Positions 30,238 through 38,354 of a stretch of DNA of 64,000 bases are shown here, piece after piece. The DNA lies in NCBI GenBank assembly GCA_963841635.1, contig CAWJDO010000002.1, positions 248,001-312,000 on the forward strand, read 5' to 3'. Each line of letters begins with the position of its first letter. Position 1 is the first letter of the stretch. The translations under genes were made by a program, and so were the position numbers. Under the pieces are notes generated by a model. The model was given only the letters and a program-made list of their open reading frames with translations, did not search any database and was not told where the DNA came from. The DNA comes from DASWZN01 sp963841635 (GTDB lineage: Bacteria; Acidobacteriota; Terriglobia; Bryobacterales; Bryobacteraceae).

Positions 30238-31911
30238 CTACGACGCCGAGGCGAATGGCCGGCCGGTGGCCGCGGCCCAGTTGAGGCGCTCCACAATCAT
30301 GTGCGGCTCGTAGCCCGACCCGGCCGCGAGGCGTTTGCGTTCGCGTCTCGCGGCCCACAGCATCAGCGGGCCGACCACGGCCGATGCGATTCGCGCATCC
30401 AGACCGGATTCCCGAAGGATATCCGCGCGCAGTTCCTTGATGCGGCGGCTCACGGCTTTGTTCGTATCGCGCAGCCTGTGTTCCATGGCCCACAGCATGC
30501 CCGTGTAGGCGTGGCGCAGGCTGGAAAGCTCGCGCGCGAAGCGTTCCCGCACGCGCCGGTCCGGGTAGTTTCGGTACCGTTTCCAGCCCTCGAAGGTGGT
30601 GCGGCAGATGCGGAACAAGCTCGGCCCGTTCCGTTCGAAGTCGCGCAGGAAGGCCAGATCGAGGTACCGTTTGGAGGCCTCGCGCGAGATCGCCGCGTGC
30701 TCGAAGTTGAAACGGTCCTGCCCGTGAATATCGGCCAGGTTCACGTCCAGCAGGCGTCCCTCCGACTCCATCTGCTGGTATAAAGGCGTGCCCGGCACCG
30801 GCGTGTACAGCATGAACTGATGGAAGTCAGTGTCGTGGGAGATCGCGTAGTCGATCTCCTCGCGGATGTTCTCGGGCGTGTGATGTTCGAGGCCGATAAT
30901 GGTGGAGCCCAGCAGCTTGATGCCGTGCTCGCGCAACTCGCGGGTGAGCGTGACCGTGTCGGTGCCGTCCAGCTTGGCGTAGTCCGACTGCTCCGATTCC
31001 AGTCCCAGCCACAGCCAGGAAACGCCCAGCTGCACCAGTTCGTCCATGCTGTACTGCCGGATCGCGTTGGCCGAGGAGAAGACGTACAGGTCCCAGCTCT
31101 TCCCGCCTTCACGCATGCGCTCGAGCAGCCGCAGCGCGCGCTTGCGCTGCAGCAAAAAGTTCTCGTCCATGATGAAGAACGAATGCACCTTCAGCCGTTC
31201 TTCCTGGCCGCACATAACGTCGTACAACTCGTCGCCCGTCTCGAAGAAGTTGTGGAACTTCCCCTTGCCGCCGAAGAAAGACGACGTGGTGCAGAAGTTA
31301 CAGCCCATGGGGCAGCCCACCGAGGGAATGACCGTGGCGGCCGGGCTGCGAAACCTGCCCGGAATGTGCAATCCCATGATCCGATGCCCGAAGCCGGAAA
31401 CGATGTCCGGATGTTTTACGGGCGCGTCCGGGTCCTGGCCGAAATAGCTGCGCATCCAGGAAATGCCTTCGCCCTTCACGATGTGGTCGGCGTCGATCAT
31501 GCCCTCGATACCCGGGACCGCGGCGACGTGGCCTCCCACGACAATGACGGAACCCGGCGAGAGTTCCCGCACCATGCGGCACATCTCGCGCACCTTGCCG
31601 ACGTTGACGATGATGGACGAGATGCCCACCACGTCGTATTGATGCGACGTCAGCTCGGAAGCGAACTGCTCGCGGGTGGGGAAATCCAGCAGCGTCGATG
31701 GGTTGACGATGTTCTGTTGGATCATCATCAGCCCCCAGGAGCGGTGGAACATGCGAATCGAAAACTCGCCCTGCTCGCGCGTGACCTGGTTGTGATACAG
31801 CTCCATGGGATTGATGGAGCGGCTGCCGAAATCGTCGTCCTGGGCGTAGGGGCCAAAAACGCTGCTCAACAGAACTCTGGCGTTGGGACCGCGGGGATGA
31901 GAGGATTGCAT
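30238..31911 (-). CDS. B12-binding radical SAM protein, unknown substrate
   Basis: The protein has 557 residues. The first about 160 form a cobalamin-binding-like Rossmann domain (YDVVGISSIIVNVGKVREM; VIVVGGHVAAVPG) that lacks the classic DxHxxG motif, so cobalamin may bind base-on or not at all. The radical SAM motif C-x3-C-x2-C is at residues 200, 204 and 207 (CPMGCNFC). A downstream barrel holds FFIMDENFLL and WLWLGLESE, typical of the B12-dependent (MiaB/BchE-like) class. The C-terminal 150 residues are helical and Arg-rich with no recognised fold. It stands alone, divergent from the DUF1003 gene. Confidence 0.85.
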   Translation of the reverse strand: MQSSHPRGPNARVLLSSVFGPYAQDDDFGSRSINPMELYHNQVTREQGEFSIRMFHRSWGLMMIQQNIVNPSTLLDFPTREQFASELTSHQYDVVGISSIIVNVGKVREMCRMVRELSPGSVIVVGGHVAAVPGIEGMIDADHIVKGEGISWMRSYFGQDPDAPVKHPDIVSGFGHRIMGLHIPGRFRSPAATVIPSVGCPMGCNFCTTSSFFGGKGKFHNFFETGDELYDVMCGQEERLKVHSFFIMDENFLLQRKRALRLLERMREGGKSWDLYVFSSANAIRQYSMDELVQLGVSWLWLGLESEQSDYAKLDGTDTVTLTRELREHGIKLLGSTIIGLEHHTPENIREEIDYAISHDTDFHQFMLYTPVPGTPLYQQMESEGRLLDVNLADIHGQDRFNFEHAAISREASKRYLDLAFLRDFERNGPSLFRICRTTFEGWKRYRNYPDRRVRERFARELSSLRHAYTGMLWAMEHRLRDTNKAVSRRIKELRADILRESGLDARIASAVVGPLMLWAARRERKRLAAGSGYEPHMIVERLNWAAATGRPFASAS

Positions 31912-32072
31912 ATTAATAGCTCAATCAAACCCCAAACTATCACGCCCGCCGCGCCGCGAATGTCATAGTTCTGTAATAGCTCCCGTCCGGCAACACGCCG
32001 GGAACCCGGGTGTGGTGTCGAGCCCGGTCTCAGGGTAAAATCCGAAAAGTTCCCTAATGCGTGAGGTGACAC

Positions 32073-32906
32073 ATGTTGTGTAATCCGGAAGTCTTGAAAC
32101 AAGTCCCGCTCTTTGCATTGCTGGACGACGAAGAGACGGCCGTTCTGGCTGGCCAGGTCGAGATGAAGGAGTTCGCCCCTCGCCAGAGGATCTACAGGAC
32201 CGGCGAACCCGGCGGAAGAGGCTTTGTGGTGGTCTCCGGCGCGGTGTGCGTCCAAACCGTGGACGAGGACCAACAGGAAGTGATCGTGGACCAGCCTGCT
32301 CCCGGCGAGTTCTTCGGCTTCGCCTCCATGCTCGAAGGGACTCCTCATCAGACCGATGCCGTCGCCCTCGAGAAGACCGTTTGCATCGAAATCGACCGCA
32401 AGGACATCGCCGTACTGCTCCAGCGCAAGCCGCTGGCGGGGATGGACATGCTGGCTGTGCTCGGCCGGCAATTCCACACCGCCCATCGACTCCTGAGGGG
32501 CCGCTCCGCACGGCACCCGAACGATGTGATCGAACAGGAGTCGTCTTTCGGAGAGCGCCTCGCGGACTCCGTGGCCCGGTTTGGCGGGTCGTGGGCGTTC
32601 ATACTCACGTTTGCCGCAGTGGCCTCGGCCTACGTCTGGCTCAATGTGCTCATTGGCGGGTCGGCGTGGGATCCCTATCCTTTCATCCTCCTGAACCTGT
32701 TCCTTTCCATGCTCGCCGCGCTCCAGGCGCCGGTCATCATGATGAGCCAGAACCGGCAGGATACGAAAGATCGCCTGCGCGGCGAACTCGACTACGATGT
32801 CAACCGCCGGGCCGAGTCCGAGATCCAGGGACTTTCGAGCAAGCTCAATCTGCTGCGGGACAAGATCGAAGACGTCGAGGAATTGCTTCGTCGAAAACTC
32901 CCCTAG
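32073..32906 (+). CDS. Cyclic nucleotide-binding plus DUF1003 membrane protein
   Basis: The protein has 277 residues. The N-terminal half is a Crp-type cyclic nucleotide-binding domain (residues about 10-125; VVVSGAVCV, PGEFFGFASM), with the phosphate-binding cassette degenerate. The second half is DUF1003: two membrane helices (WAFILTFAAVASAYVWLNVL; YPFILLNLFLSMLAALQAPVIMMSQNRQ) and a charged C-terminal coiled coil. This pairing suggests a membrane protein gated by a small ligand. GAGGTGAC provides a ribosome site before ATG 32073. A TAAAAT -10-like box at 32036-32041 may belong to its promoter. Confidence 0.87.
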   Translation: MLCNPEVLKQVPLFALLDDEETAVLAGQVEMKEFAPRQRIYRTGEPGGRGFVVVSGAVCVQTVDEDQQEVIVDQPAPGEFFGFASMLEGTPHQTDAVALEKTVCIEIDRKDIAVLLQRKPLAGMDMLAVLGRQFHTAHRLLRGRSARHPNDVIEQESSFGERLADSVARFGGSWAFILTFAAVASAYVWLNVLIGGSAWDPYPFILLNLFLSMLAALQAPVIMMSQNRQDTKDRLRGELDYDVNRRAESEIQGLSSKLNLLRDKIEDVEELLRRKLP

Positions 32907-32925
32907 ATTCCTTGGCGGCAGACCC

Positions 32926-32972
32926 GGGACTGGCTCGAATTTCGCCGCCCTTGCGAAATTCGTGCCTGTCCC
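32926..32972. repeat. GGGAC-hairpin repeat, copy 1
   Basis: A 47-bp imperfect palindrome: GGGACTGGCTCGAATTTCGC, a seven-base loop, then GCGAAATTCG and GCCTGTCCC. It lies between the convergent DUF1003 and CPBP genes. The shared tail CCACCGCTGGTCTTCTGTCA continues to 32990. Four related copies occur at 36993, 37089, 49899 and 61559. Confidence 0.8.
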
Positions 32973-33050
32973 ACCGCTGGTCTTCTGTCAGTTATACTGC
33001 CCGAAATTTGCGACGCACAACTGTCACCGCCAGCTTGTCCGGGTATCGAT

Positions 33051-33986
33051 TCACCAAAAGAAAACCCTCCAAACCGTATTTACCAGGGCGTGCGCGATCA
33101 TGGCCGCCCGGACGCTGCGCGTGGTGAGGTAAGCGCGGCCGTAGAAGACTCCGGCGAGAGTGGCCAGGATGGCGAAGCGCCAGTTGGGGAAGCCGCGGAA
33201 AGACAGGTGCAGCAGCCCGAACAGGACCGAGGCCACAGCCAGTCCGGCCCAGTCGTTCTTCAGCCAGCGGCCCAGCCAGCGCTGCACCAGGCCTCGAAAG
33301 AAGAACTCCTCGCGCAACGCCACAACCCACAGCATCCCCAGGAACGTTCCCACGGCGATGAGCGCCGTCATCCGCCAGTCCGCGCGCGGAGGATGAAAGC
33401 GCAGCAGGTTCAGCGCCGAGCCGGCCAGCGCGCCGGCGGGCAGAAAGAGCAGGAAGTGGATCGCGCCCGAGGCCCACTCCCGCCGGTTGGGCAGGAATCC
33501 GAAGCCTTCCGGGTGCATTTTGGCGATGGCGAGGCACTCGAAGATCGCCAGGCGCGTCCACATCACTTGGCCCAGAATGGCCAGCGGCAGGCCCGGCGCG
33601 GGCGTTCCATAGATGCGCGCGAAGGGATAGAGCAGCATCACCGCGGCGACCAGCGCGATGTAAGCCAGATCGATGGCAGGCCGGCGCGGGAAAAAGACGT
33701 ACCAGAACGACGCCGCCGACCCCAGCGCCAGAATCGCGGCCAGCGAGCCGGGCCGGAACACGCCAGCCGGCAACGCGTAGAGGCAATAGGGCAGGGCAGC
33801 GCTGGCGGTCATCAGGAGCGCCAGGGCGGGCGGCCGCAGACGCCGCTCAAGTCCCTGGCGCGCGCTCTCGATCACGGGCAGCGCGTACAGGCAGGCTTCG
33901 GTGACGAAGGCCGCAACCAGGGGAACCAATGCCGTCGCGGGTATATTCTGGAGATTGGCAACCCACGCGGCGAGCATCTGGATCAT
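33051..33986 (-). CDS. CPBP-family intramembrane metalloprotease
   Basis: The protein is about 311 residues from ATG 33986 (ATG 33977 is an alternative). It has eight or so hydrophobic segments. The CAAX-protease/bacteriocin-processing signature is present: EEFFFRG (Glu pair and Arg), FGLLHLSF (His) and a later His in AMIAHALVN. Such proteases cut within the membrane or give self-protection against peptides. Its 5' end overlaps that of the divergent secreted-protein gene, so the two genes share their promoter region. Confidence 0.85.
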   Translation of the reverse strand: MIQMLAAWVANLQNIPATALVPLVAAFVTEACLYALPVIESARQGLERRLRPPALALLMTASAALPYCLYALPAGVFRPGSLAAILALGSAASFWYVFFPRRPAIDLAYIALVAAVMLLYPFARIYGTPAPGLPLAILGQVMWTRLAIFECLAIAKMHPEGFGFLPNRREWASGAIHFLLFLPAGALAGSALNLLRFHPPRADWRMTALIAVGTFLGMLWVVALREEFFFRGLVQRWLGRWLKNDWAGLAVASVLFGLLHLSFRGFPNWRFAILATLAGVFYGRAYLTTRSVRAAMIAHALVNTVWRVFFW

Positions 33987-34695
33987 CTTAGCATCCGCCT
34001 TGCTGGCGCCCTTCGCGCGCGCCCAGGAAGCGCCGCCCGGCCTGGCGAAACGAGTGGCCGCCCGGGCCACCGAGACGCGGGCTGCCCTCGACCAGTACAC
34101 CTATCGCCAGAGCGTCACCGTGGTGGAGCTGTCGGCAGCGGGCGCGCAGACCGGCGAGTACCGCGAAGTGCGCGAGGTGGTCTTTTCCCCCGGCGGAGAG
34201 CGCACCGAGAAGATGGTGGGGAAGCCGCAGGACCGCCTGGTCCGCCTCAAGCTCACCGAGCAGGACTTCGAGGACATCCGCCAGGTGCAGCCTTTCCTGT
34301 TCTCGACCGACCAGTTGTGGGCCTATCAGACGCGCTTCAAAGGCGAGGAGACGGTGTACGGCGTGGAGTGCTGGGTGCTCCAGGTGCGGCCGCGCCAGAT
34401 CCTGGCGGGCCAGCGGCTGTTCGACGGGATGCTGTGGGCCAGCAAAGAGGACTTCTCCATCGTGCAGACCATGGGCAAAGCCGTCCCGGACATCCGCAGC
34501 ATGAAGGACGAGAACCTGTTCCCTCGCTTCACCACGCGCTGGGAGCCGGTGGAGGGAGGTCTGCGTTTCCCCGTCCACACCTATGCGGACGACACGCTGG
34601 ATTTCCGGACCGGACCGCTGCGGACGCGCATGGACATCCGCTACACCGAGTACAAGCTCTTCGGGGCGAGTTCGGCGATCCGGTACGAGAAGTAA
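33955..34695 (+). CDS. Secreted protein of unknown function
   Basis: After a hydrophobic signal (IWIILASALLAPFARAQ) comes a domain of about 210 residues with strands such as YTYRQSVTVVEL, RLVRLKLTEQDFEDI and WEPVEGGLRFPVHTYADD. This outer-membrane lipoprotein-sorting-like beta fold (LolA-type) is frequent in Acidobacteriota. The start is uncertain: TTG 33955 is given, while GTG 33901 would lengthen the signal. Either way the start overlaps the divergent CPBP gene. I do not recognise an exact family. Confidence 0.7.
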   Translation: MATHAASIWIILASALLAPFARAQEAPPGLAKRVAARATETRAALDQYTYRQSVTVVELSAAGAQTGEYREVREVVFSPGGERTEKMVGKPQDRLVRLKLTEQDFEDIRQVQPFLFSTDQLWAYQTRFKGEETVYGVECWVLQVRPRQILAGQRLFDGMLWASKEDFSIVQTMGKAVPDIRSMKDENLFPRFTTRWEPVEGGLRFPVHTYADDTLDFRTGPLRTRMDIRYTEYKLFGASSAIRYEK

Positions 34696-34753
34696 CCTTT
34701 CGACGCTTGTTCCCGTCGATAAGGGCAACGAAGTCCCACTGGAGGCTCAAACC

Positions 34754-35563
34754 ATGAGAATCAAGTCCCGTCTTTGCCGGATGACCATGTTCGGCGGCCT
34801 CTTCCTTTCTTCCTCCGCGCTGGCGGCCGGCCAGGACGCGGCCGCACAGGGAGTCTCGCTGGAAACACAAGCCCCGATTCCGGTGTTCGCGCGCTTCATA
34901 CGCACGTCGATGTCCGGATCGCTGTCTTCGAGCTCGGCGGGCGGCCTCCAGGATAACGCCACCGGCGCGGTGGGTACCGGGAGGAGCAGCTCGCAGGGAG
35001 CGCGGCTCGACTCCAACACGGCCTCAGGGCCGATGCGCGGCATGATGGTGGTGGAAACGCCGCTGAGCGCGCTCAAGTTCGGCATCGAGAAGGGCAAGTA
35101 CGCGGCCCGCGCCAGAGTTCGAGTGACGGTTCGTGACTCCACCGGCGCCGCGGTCTGGAGCGCTGAGAAAGAGATCGGCGTTCACGGACCGGAGAAGAAG
35201 CTCGAAGCACGGCGCCAGGGCAGCCTCTTCTTTCTGCGCGGCCTCACCCTCCCCGGCGGTTCCGAATACACGGTGGAGGCAAAGGTGGAGGACCTGCGGG
35301 CGGAAGAGACGGCAACGGTCCAGAATCCGGTGGTGACAGGCGCCGGCGCGCCCGGTCTCAACGCCAGCGATGCGATGTTCGTGCGCAAGTTCGACGACTC
35401 GGCGGACTCGTTCGAGGCCGATCAGACCGTCAGCTTCGAAGGCGTCGCCCTGGCGCCGGTCCTCGATCCGGTCTTCCCCGCCGGCAGGAAGTTCGGCATG
35501 CAGTTGTTCCTGGTGCTCTATCCCGACATCGATGGCGCCCAGCCGGAACTGACCCTGCGTTGA
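34754..35563 (+). CDS. Secreted hypothetical protein, N-terminal part of a split gene
   Basis: The frame of 269 residues starts at ATG 34754 after a GGAGG ribosome site. It has a signal peptide (MFGGLFLSSSALAAGQ), a Ser/Gly-rich linker and beta-strand-rich sequence (RVRVTVRDSTGAAVWSAEKE; LRGLTLPGGSEYTVEAKVED), as in secreted proteins of Acidobacteriota. The last residues (FLVLYPDIDGAQPELTLR) run straight into a TGA at 35561-35563. The expected continuation of the fold is found in the next frame, so a frameshift at 35555-35562 probably truncated the protein. Confidence 0.7.
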   Translation: MRIKSRLCRMTMFGGLFLSSSALAAGQDAAAQGVSLETQAPIPVFARFIRTSMSGSLSSSSAGGLQDNATGAVGTGRSSSQGARLDSNTASGPMRGMMVVETPLSALKFGIEKGKYAARARVRVTVRDSTGAAVWSAEKEIGVHGPEKKLEARRQGSLFFLRGLTLPGGSEYTVEAKVEDLRAEETATVQNPVVTGAGAPGLNASDAMFVRKFDDSADSFEADQTVSFEGVALAPVLDPVFPAGRKFGMQLFLVLYPDIDGAQPELTLR

Positions 35564-35874
35564 TCACCAATGGGAGGACCGCGGCCCAGGGGCAACTGCC
35601 GTTCAAAAACAACCTCCATGACAGGGCCTTCGAAGGGAAGACCTCCCCGAACAACGGTTCCATGGGTGGAGCGCTGGGAAACGGCGGGCTTCTCAATGCC
35701 GCCAGCCAGCACGCACGCGAGTTTCCCTACCTCGCCGACATGCAGTTTACCCAGCTCCCCGAAGGTGACTACAAGGCGGTCCTCACGATCCGGCAGGGCA
35801 GCCGGGCGATCACGCGCGAAGTGCCGTTCAAGGTGGCCGGCAATCCGCCCCCGGCGTCGAAGCCGGCCAACTGA
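35560..35874 (+). CDS. C-terminal part of the split secreted protein
   Basis: This 104-residue frame opens with TTG 35560, overlapping the previous stop. It lacks a signal peptide but continues the beta-rich domain (FPYLADMQFTQLPEGDYKAVLTIRQGSR is one such segment, split here by length; it ends EVPFKVAG). It most likely forms one protein with 34754-35563 that was broken by a small indel. Translation by termination-reinitiation as two subunits is possible but less likely, because the second part would not be exported alone. Confidence 0.55.
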   Translation: MITNGRTAAQGQLPFKNNLHDRAFEGKTSPNNGSMGGALGNGGLLNAASQHAREFPYLADMQFTQLPEGDYKAVLTIRQGSRAITREVPFKVAGNPPPASKPAN

Positions 35875-35875
35875 C

Positions 35876-36940
35876 TTACCGCAGCAGCGCCGAGGCGCAC
35901 CACAGAACCGGGGCCTGGCCGTGCATGTCTCCGGTCTTGCGCCGGCGCGCCAGATAGTATTCGAGATCGTTCTTCTTGCCGGTGCCCTCGCAGACGGAGG
36001 TGACGTCGGCATTCTGATCGATGTAGCCGGTCAGCGCCAGCCATGCGCGCCGCGCGGCCGGGGCGTACGTCTTCTCATCGAGCCAGCCGTTCTTGACGCC
36101 GGTGATCATGGCAAAGGCGAACATGCCCGTCGACGAGGTTTCGGGCCAGGCCTCCGGGTGGTCGATCAGCTGGCGCCACATTCCGTCCTTGCCTTGAAAC
36201 TCCACGAGCGCCGCCATCATCTTCCGGTAGCCCTCGAGAATGCGCGCCCGCCTGGGATGCTCCGCCGGGAGCGACCGCAACAGCTCGGCCATTCCCGCGG
36301 CCACCCACCCGTCGCCGCGCCCCCAGAAGAACGGCGCGTCCGGGGCGTGGTAGAACAGGCCGTTGGGCTGCTGCAGCTTGTCCAGGTAGGCCGACATCTC
36401 GAGCGCCGCGCGATCCAGGTAGACCGGGTCGCCGGTCGCGCGCGCGGTCTGCACCTGTAGGATCGTGATCATATACATGTCGTCGATCCAGAAGCGCGTT
36501 TCGGGTGTCAATCCCTCCGGCGTGGGGTTTTCCCACTGGCGGTCGGCGATGGCTTTCCCCATGGCCAGGTACTTCGGCTCCTTGGTCTCGATGAAAATCT
36601 CCAGGGGGACCGCTCCGAAGACCGAGGAATCCACGTGGCGCTCGGGAGGAATCAGCTTGGCCTCGGCGGCCGTGGTGAGCGGTTCGAAGCGCGCGATGAG
36701 GCGGGCCGTGAGGTCGCGGTCGCCTGAGAGTTGCGCGAAGGTCAGCGCGCCATACCAGGTGCAGGTCTCCGGGTAGCTGATGCGCTTCGGGTCCTGGTGG
36801 GGACCTCCGACGAAATGCTCCGCCACGCGTTTGCCCACCTCGAGTGGCGACGTTCCGGCCGGCCAGTCGGAGAACTCGCGGGTTTGCGCCAAAAGCACGC
36901 CCGCCGTCAAAAAGATCCACGCACCGCAGCACCGTCTCAT
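35876..36940 (-). CDS. Glycoside hydrolase family 88/105 (unsaturated uronyl hydrolase)
   Basis: The protein has 354 residues including a signal peptide (WIFLTAGVLLAQ). It has the (alpha/alpha)6 barrel of unsaturated rhamnogalacturonyl hydrolases: WIDDMYMITILQVQ with the general-acid Asp, the active-site FFWGRGDGWVAAGMAELL, and DGMWRQLIDHPEAWPETSSTG. These enzymes remove the unsaturated sugar left by pectate or rhamnogalacturonan lyases. It is exported, so it probably acts in the periplasm on pectin fragments. There are no lyase or SusCD-type neighbours. Two hairpin repeats lie just upstream. Confidence 0.9.
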   Translation of the reverse strand: MRRCCGAWIFLTAGVLLAQTREFSDWPAGTSPLEVGKRVAEHFVGGPHQDPKRISYPETCTWYGALTFAQLSGDRDLTARLIARFEPLTTAAEAKLIPPERHVDSSVFGAVPLEIFIETKEPKYLAMGKAIADRQWENPTPEGLTPETRFWIDDMYMITILQVQTARATGDPVYLDRAALEMSAYLDKLQQPNGLFYHAPDAPFFWGRGDGWVAAGMAELLRSLPAEHPRRARILEGYRKMMAALVEFQGKDGMWRQLIDHPEAWPETSSTGMFAFAMITGVKNGWLDEKTYAPAARRAWLALTGYIDQNADVTSVCEGTGKKNDLEYYLARRRKTGDMHGQAPVLWCASALLR

Positions 36941-36992
36941 TCGACCTCCAATTTAGCCGCACACCGAGGACGCAGGTCTGCTCCGCAAACCG

Positions 36993-37040
36993 GGGACTGG
37001 ATCCCAATTTCGCCGCCTTTGCGAAATTCGTGCCTGTCCC
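36993..37040. repeat. GGGAC-hairpin repeat, copy 2
   Basis: This 48-bp copy begins GGGACTGGATCCCAATTTCG and ends GCGAAATTCGTGCCTGTCCC, upstream of the GH105 gene. The left arm is diverged (CCCAATTT against CGAATTT in copy 1). The tail ACCGCTGGTCCTCTGTCAG follows, as in copy 1. Confidence 0.8.
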
Positions 37041-37088
37041 ACCGCTGGTCCTCTGTCAGCCACGCTGCTCGCGATTGGCCGCGAACCC

Positions 37089-37135
37089 GGGACTGGCTCG
37101 AATTTCGCCGCCCTTGCGAAATTCGTGCCTGTCCC
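37089..37135. repeat. GGGAC-hairpin repeat, copy 3
   Basis: A 47-bp copy with the same arms as copy 1, placed 48 bases after copy 2 in the same orientation. The stretch between them (GCTGCTCGCGATT) recurs after copy 3 (CCTGCTCGCGATT), so a unit of about 96 bp including hairpin and tail is tandemly duplicated. Confidence 0.8.
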
Positions 37136-37176
37136 ACCACTCGTCCTCTATCAGCATCCTGCTCGCGATTCCCGAC

Positions 37177-38085
37177 CTAGTTATCCACCATCTCCGAGCA
37201 GCAAGGCTTCTGGACCGGCTTCGGCTCCATCAACTCCCCACGCGTCAAATTGGGGTCGTACAGATTGAGCTGCCACTTCCCGTCCCGCCCGATCTTAGGC
37301 GCCTCCATCTTCATATCGCGAGCCAGCAGCGTTTTGTAACTCTCCGCCACGCTAGGCACGATCAAACACAGATGATTCATCACGCCCAGCGTACGCGGCG
37401 TCGGGTTATGCACCTCGAGCATATACTCCAGGTGGTCCATCCCATTCGGCACCCGCATGTCGACCCACTGCGTAGGCCCATCGTCCTTCATCCCGCCATG
37501 CCACACATCGTGGAATCCCAGAATGTCCTTGAACAGCCTGTCCGCCGCGGCCTGGTCGCTGACCGTGAAGCCGACGTGCCCGATGTGATCGGAAATCCGC
37601 GACGCCGGCATGAACTTGCCGAACGTGCGCCCCAGCGCCCCGGAGGGGACATACTGTACGAACTCCACCGTGTGGTCATCCGGGTCCGTGATGGTGAAAC
37701 TCAGGTCCCCGTCCGGCAGCGTCCGCAGCGCGGCAGGGACGGCGACGCCGTGGCCCGCCAGGTACGCGCGCAACTTCTCCGCATCCGTAGTCTCGAAGGC
37801 AATGTGCGACAGCCGGTCTTCCGTTTCCCCCTTCAATCCCGGAAAGACTTCGATGTACTGGTGGTCGTTGACCTTGAAGTACGTCACCTCGACGCTGCCA
37901 TCGGGGTTGGCGATCTTGAAAGCCTCATCGAACCCGAGGTACTTTCCGTAGTATTCCCGCGCTGCCGCGAGGTTGTCAGTCTTAAGCGCAATATGCGCGA
38001 CGCCCAGGATGGGAGGCCGCTCCTGCGCAAAGGCTCCGGCGGAAAGAGCCAAAGTGACAATCGCCGACGAAATCAGACGCACCAT
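37177..38085 (-). CDS. Secreted double-VOC (glyoxalase-fold) protein
   Basis: The 302-residue protein has a signal peptide (LISSAIVTLALSAGAFAQ) and two vicinal-oxygen-chelate modules. The first is about residues 27-145 (GVAHIALKTDNLAAAREYYGKYLGF; SHIAFETTDAEKL; VEFVQY) and the second about 165-290 (IGHVGFTVSDQAAADRLFKDILGF; MNHLCLIVPSV). Metal-binding His and Glu positions are present (H31, E142, H168 and similar). Pairs of this kind occur in extradiol dioxygenases and lyases; the substrate is unknown. Export to the periplasm is unusual for the fold but frequent in this phylum. Confidence 0.82.
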   Translation of the reverse strand: MVRLISSAIVTLALSAGAFAQERPPILGVAHIALKTDNLAAAREYYGKYLGFDEAFKIANPDGSVEVTYFKVNDHQYIEVFPGLKGETEDRLSHIAFETTDAEKLRAYLAGHGVAVPAALRTLPDGDLSFTITDPDDHTVEFVQYVPSGALGRTFGKFMPASRISDHIGHVGFTVSDQAAADRLFKDILGFHDVWHGGMKDDGPTQWVDMRVPNGMDHLEYMLEVHNPTPRTLGVMNHLCLIVPSVAESYKTLLARDMKMEAPKIGRDGKWQLNLYDPNLTRGELMEPKPVQKPCCSEMVDN

Positions 38086-38112
38086 AGCCCACAGTATAGT
38101 CCGTGCCAGTCC

Positions 38113-38354
38113 GTGGCGCAGCCTCTCAGGCTAATGCCGCATAGTCTTTGCAGGACCAGGCAGAAACCGTGGGGCAGGACTCCAGTCCTGCAGCGGGTCT
38201 CCAGACCCGCCTCCGTCCAACTTCCTGAAACGAAGGAAGCCGGACGTGGACGTCCGGCGCAGCTCTGGAGAGCCGCCCCACCCCGGCTGGCTCGTACGGG
38301 AAAACCATGCGGCATTAGCCTCTCAGGCTGTCGTCTCGGCACTCATGCCGAGAC
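38113..38354. repeat. REP-like unit split by a 184-bp inserted element
   Basis: The left part, 38113-38132, reads GTGGCGCAGCCTCTCAGGCT. The right part resumes at 38317 with AGCCTCTCAGGCT and continues to the hairpin at 38333-38354 (arms GTCTCGGCA/TGCCGAGAC). Joined, they equal the uninterrupted copy at 38936-38980. The 13 bases AGCCTCTCAGGCT are present on both sides (38120-38132 and 38317-38329), as a target-site duplication would be. Confidence 0.75.
38133..38316. mobile_element. MITE-like element with 10-bp inverted ends
   Basis: The 184-bp segment starts AATGCCGCAT and ends ATGCGGCATT, a perfect inverted pair, and is bracketed by 13-bp direct repeats. Inside are four hairpins: 38174-38191 (arms GCAGGACT/AGTCCTGC), 38193-38210 (GCGGGTCT/AGACCCGC), 38239-38258 (GCCGGACGT/ACGTCCGGC) and 38262-38273 (GCTCT/AGAGC), each with a GG or CC centre. 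It encodes no protein, so any movement would need a transposase supplied in trans. Confidence 0.6.

Noticed and set aside
35561..35563. In-frame TGA as a selenocysteine codon, given selB in the window
   Set aside because: Reading through the TGA gives SPMGGPRPRGN-type sequence unlike the preceding domain, whereas the next frame continues the fold. A frameshift explains it better.
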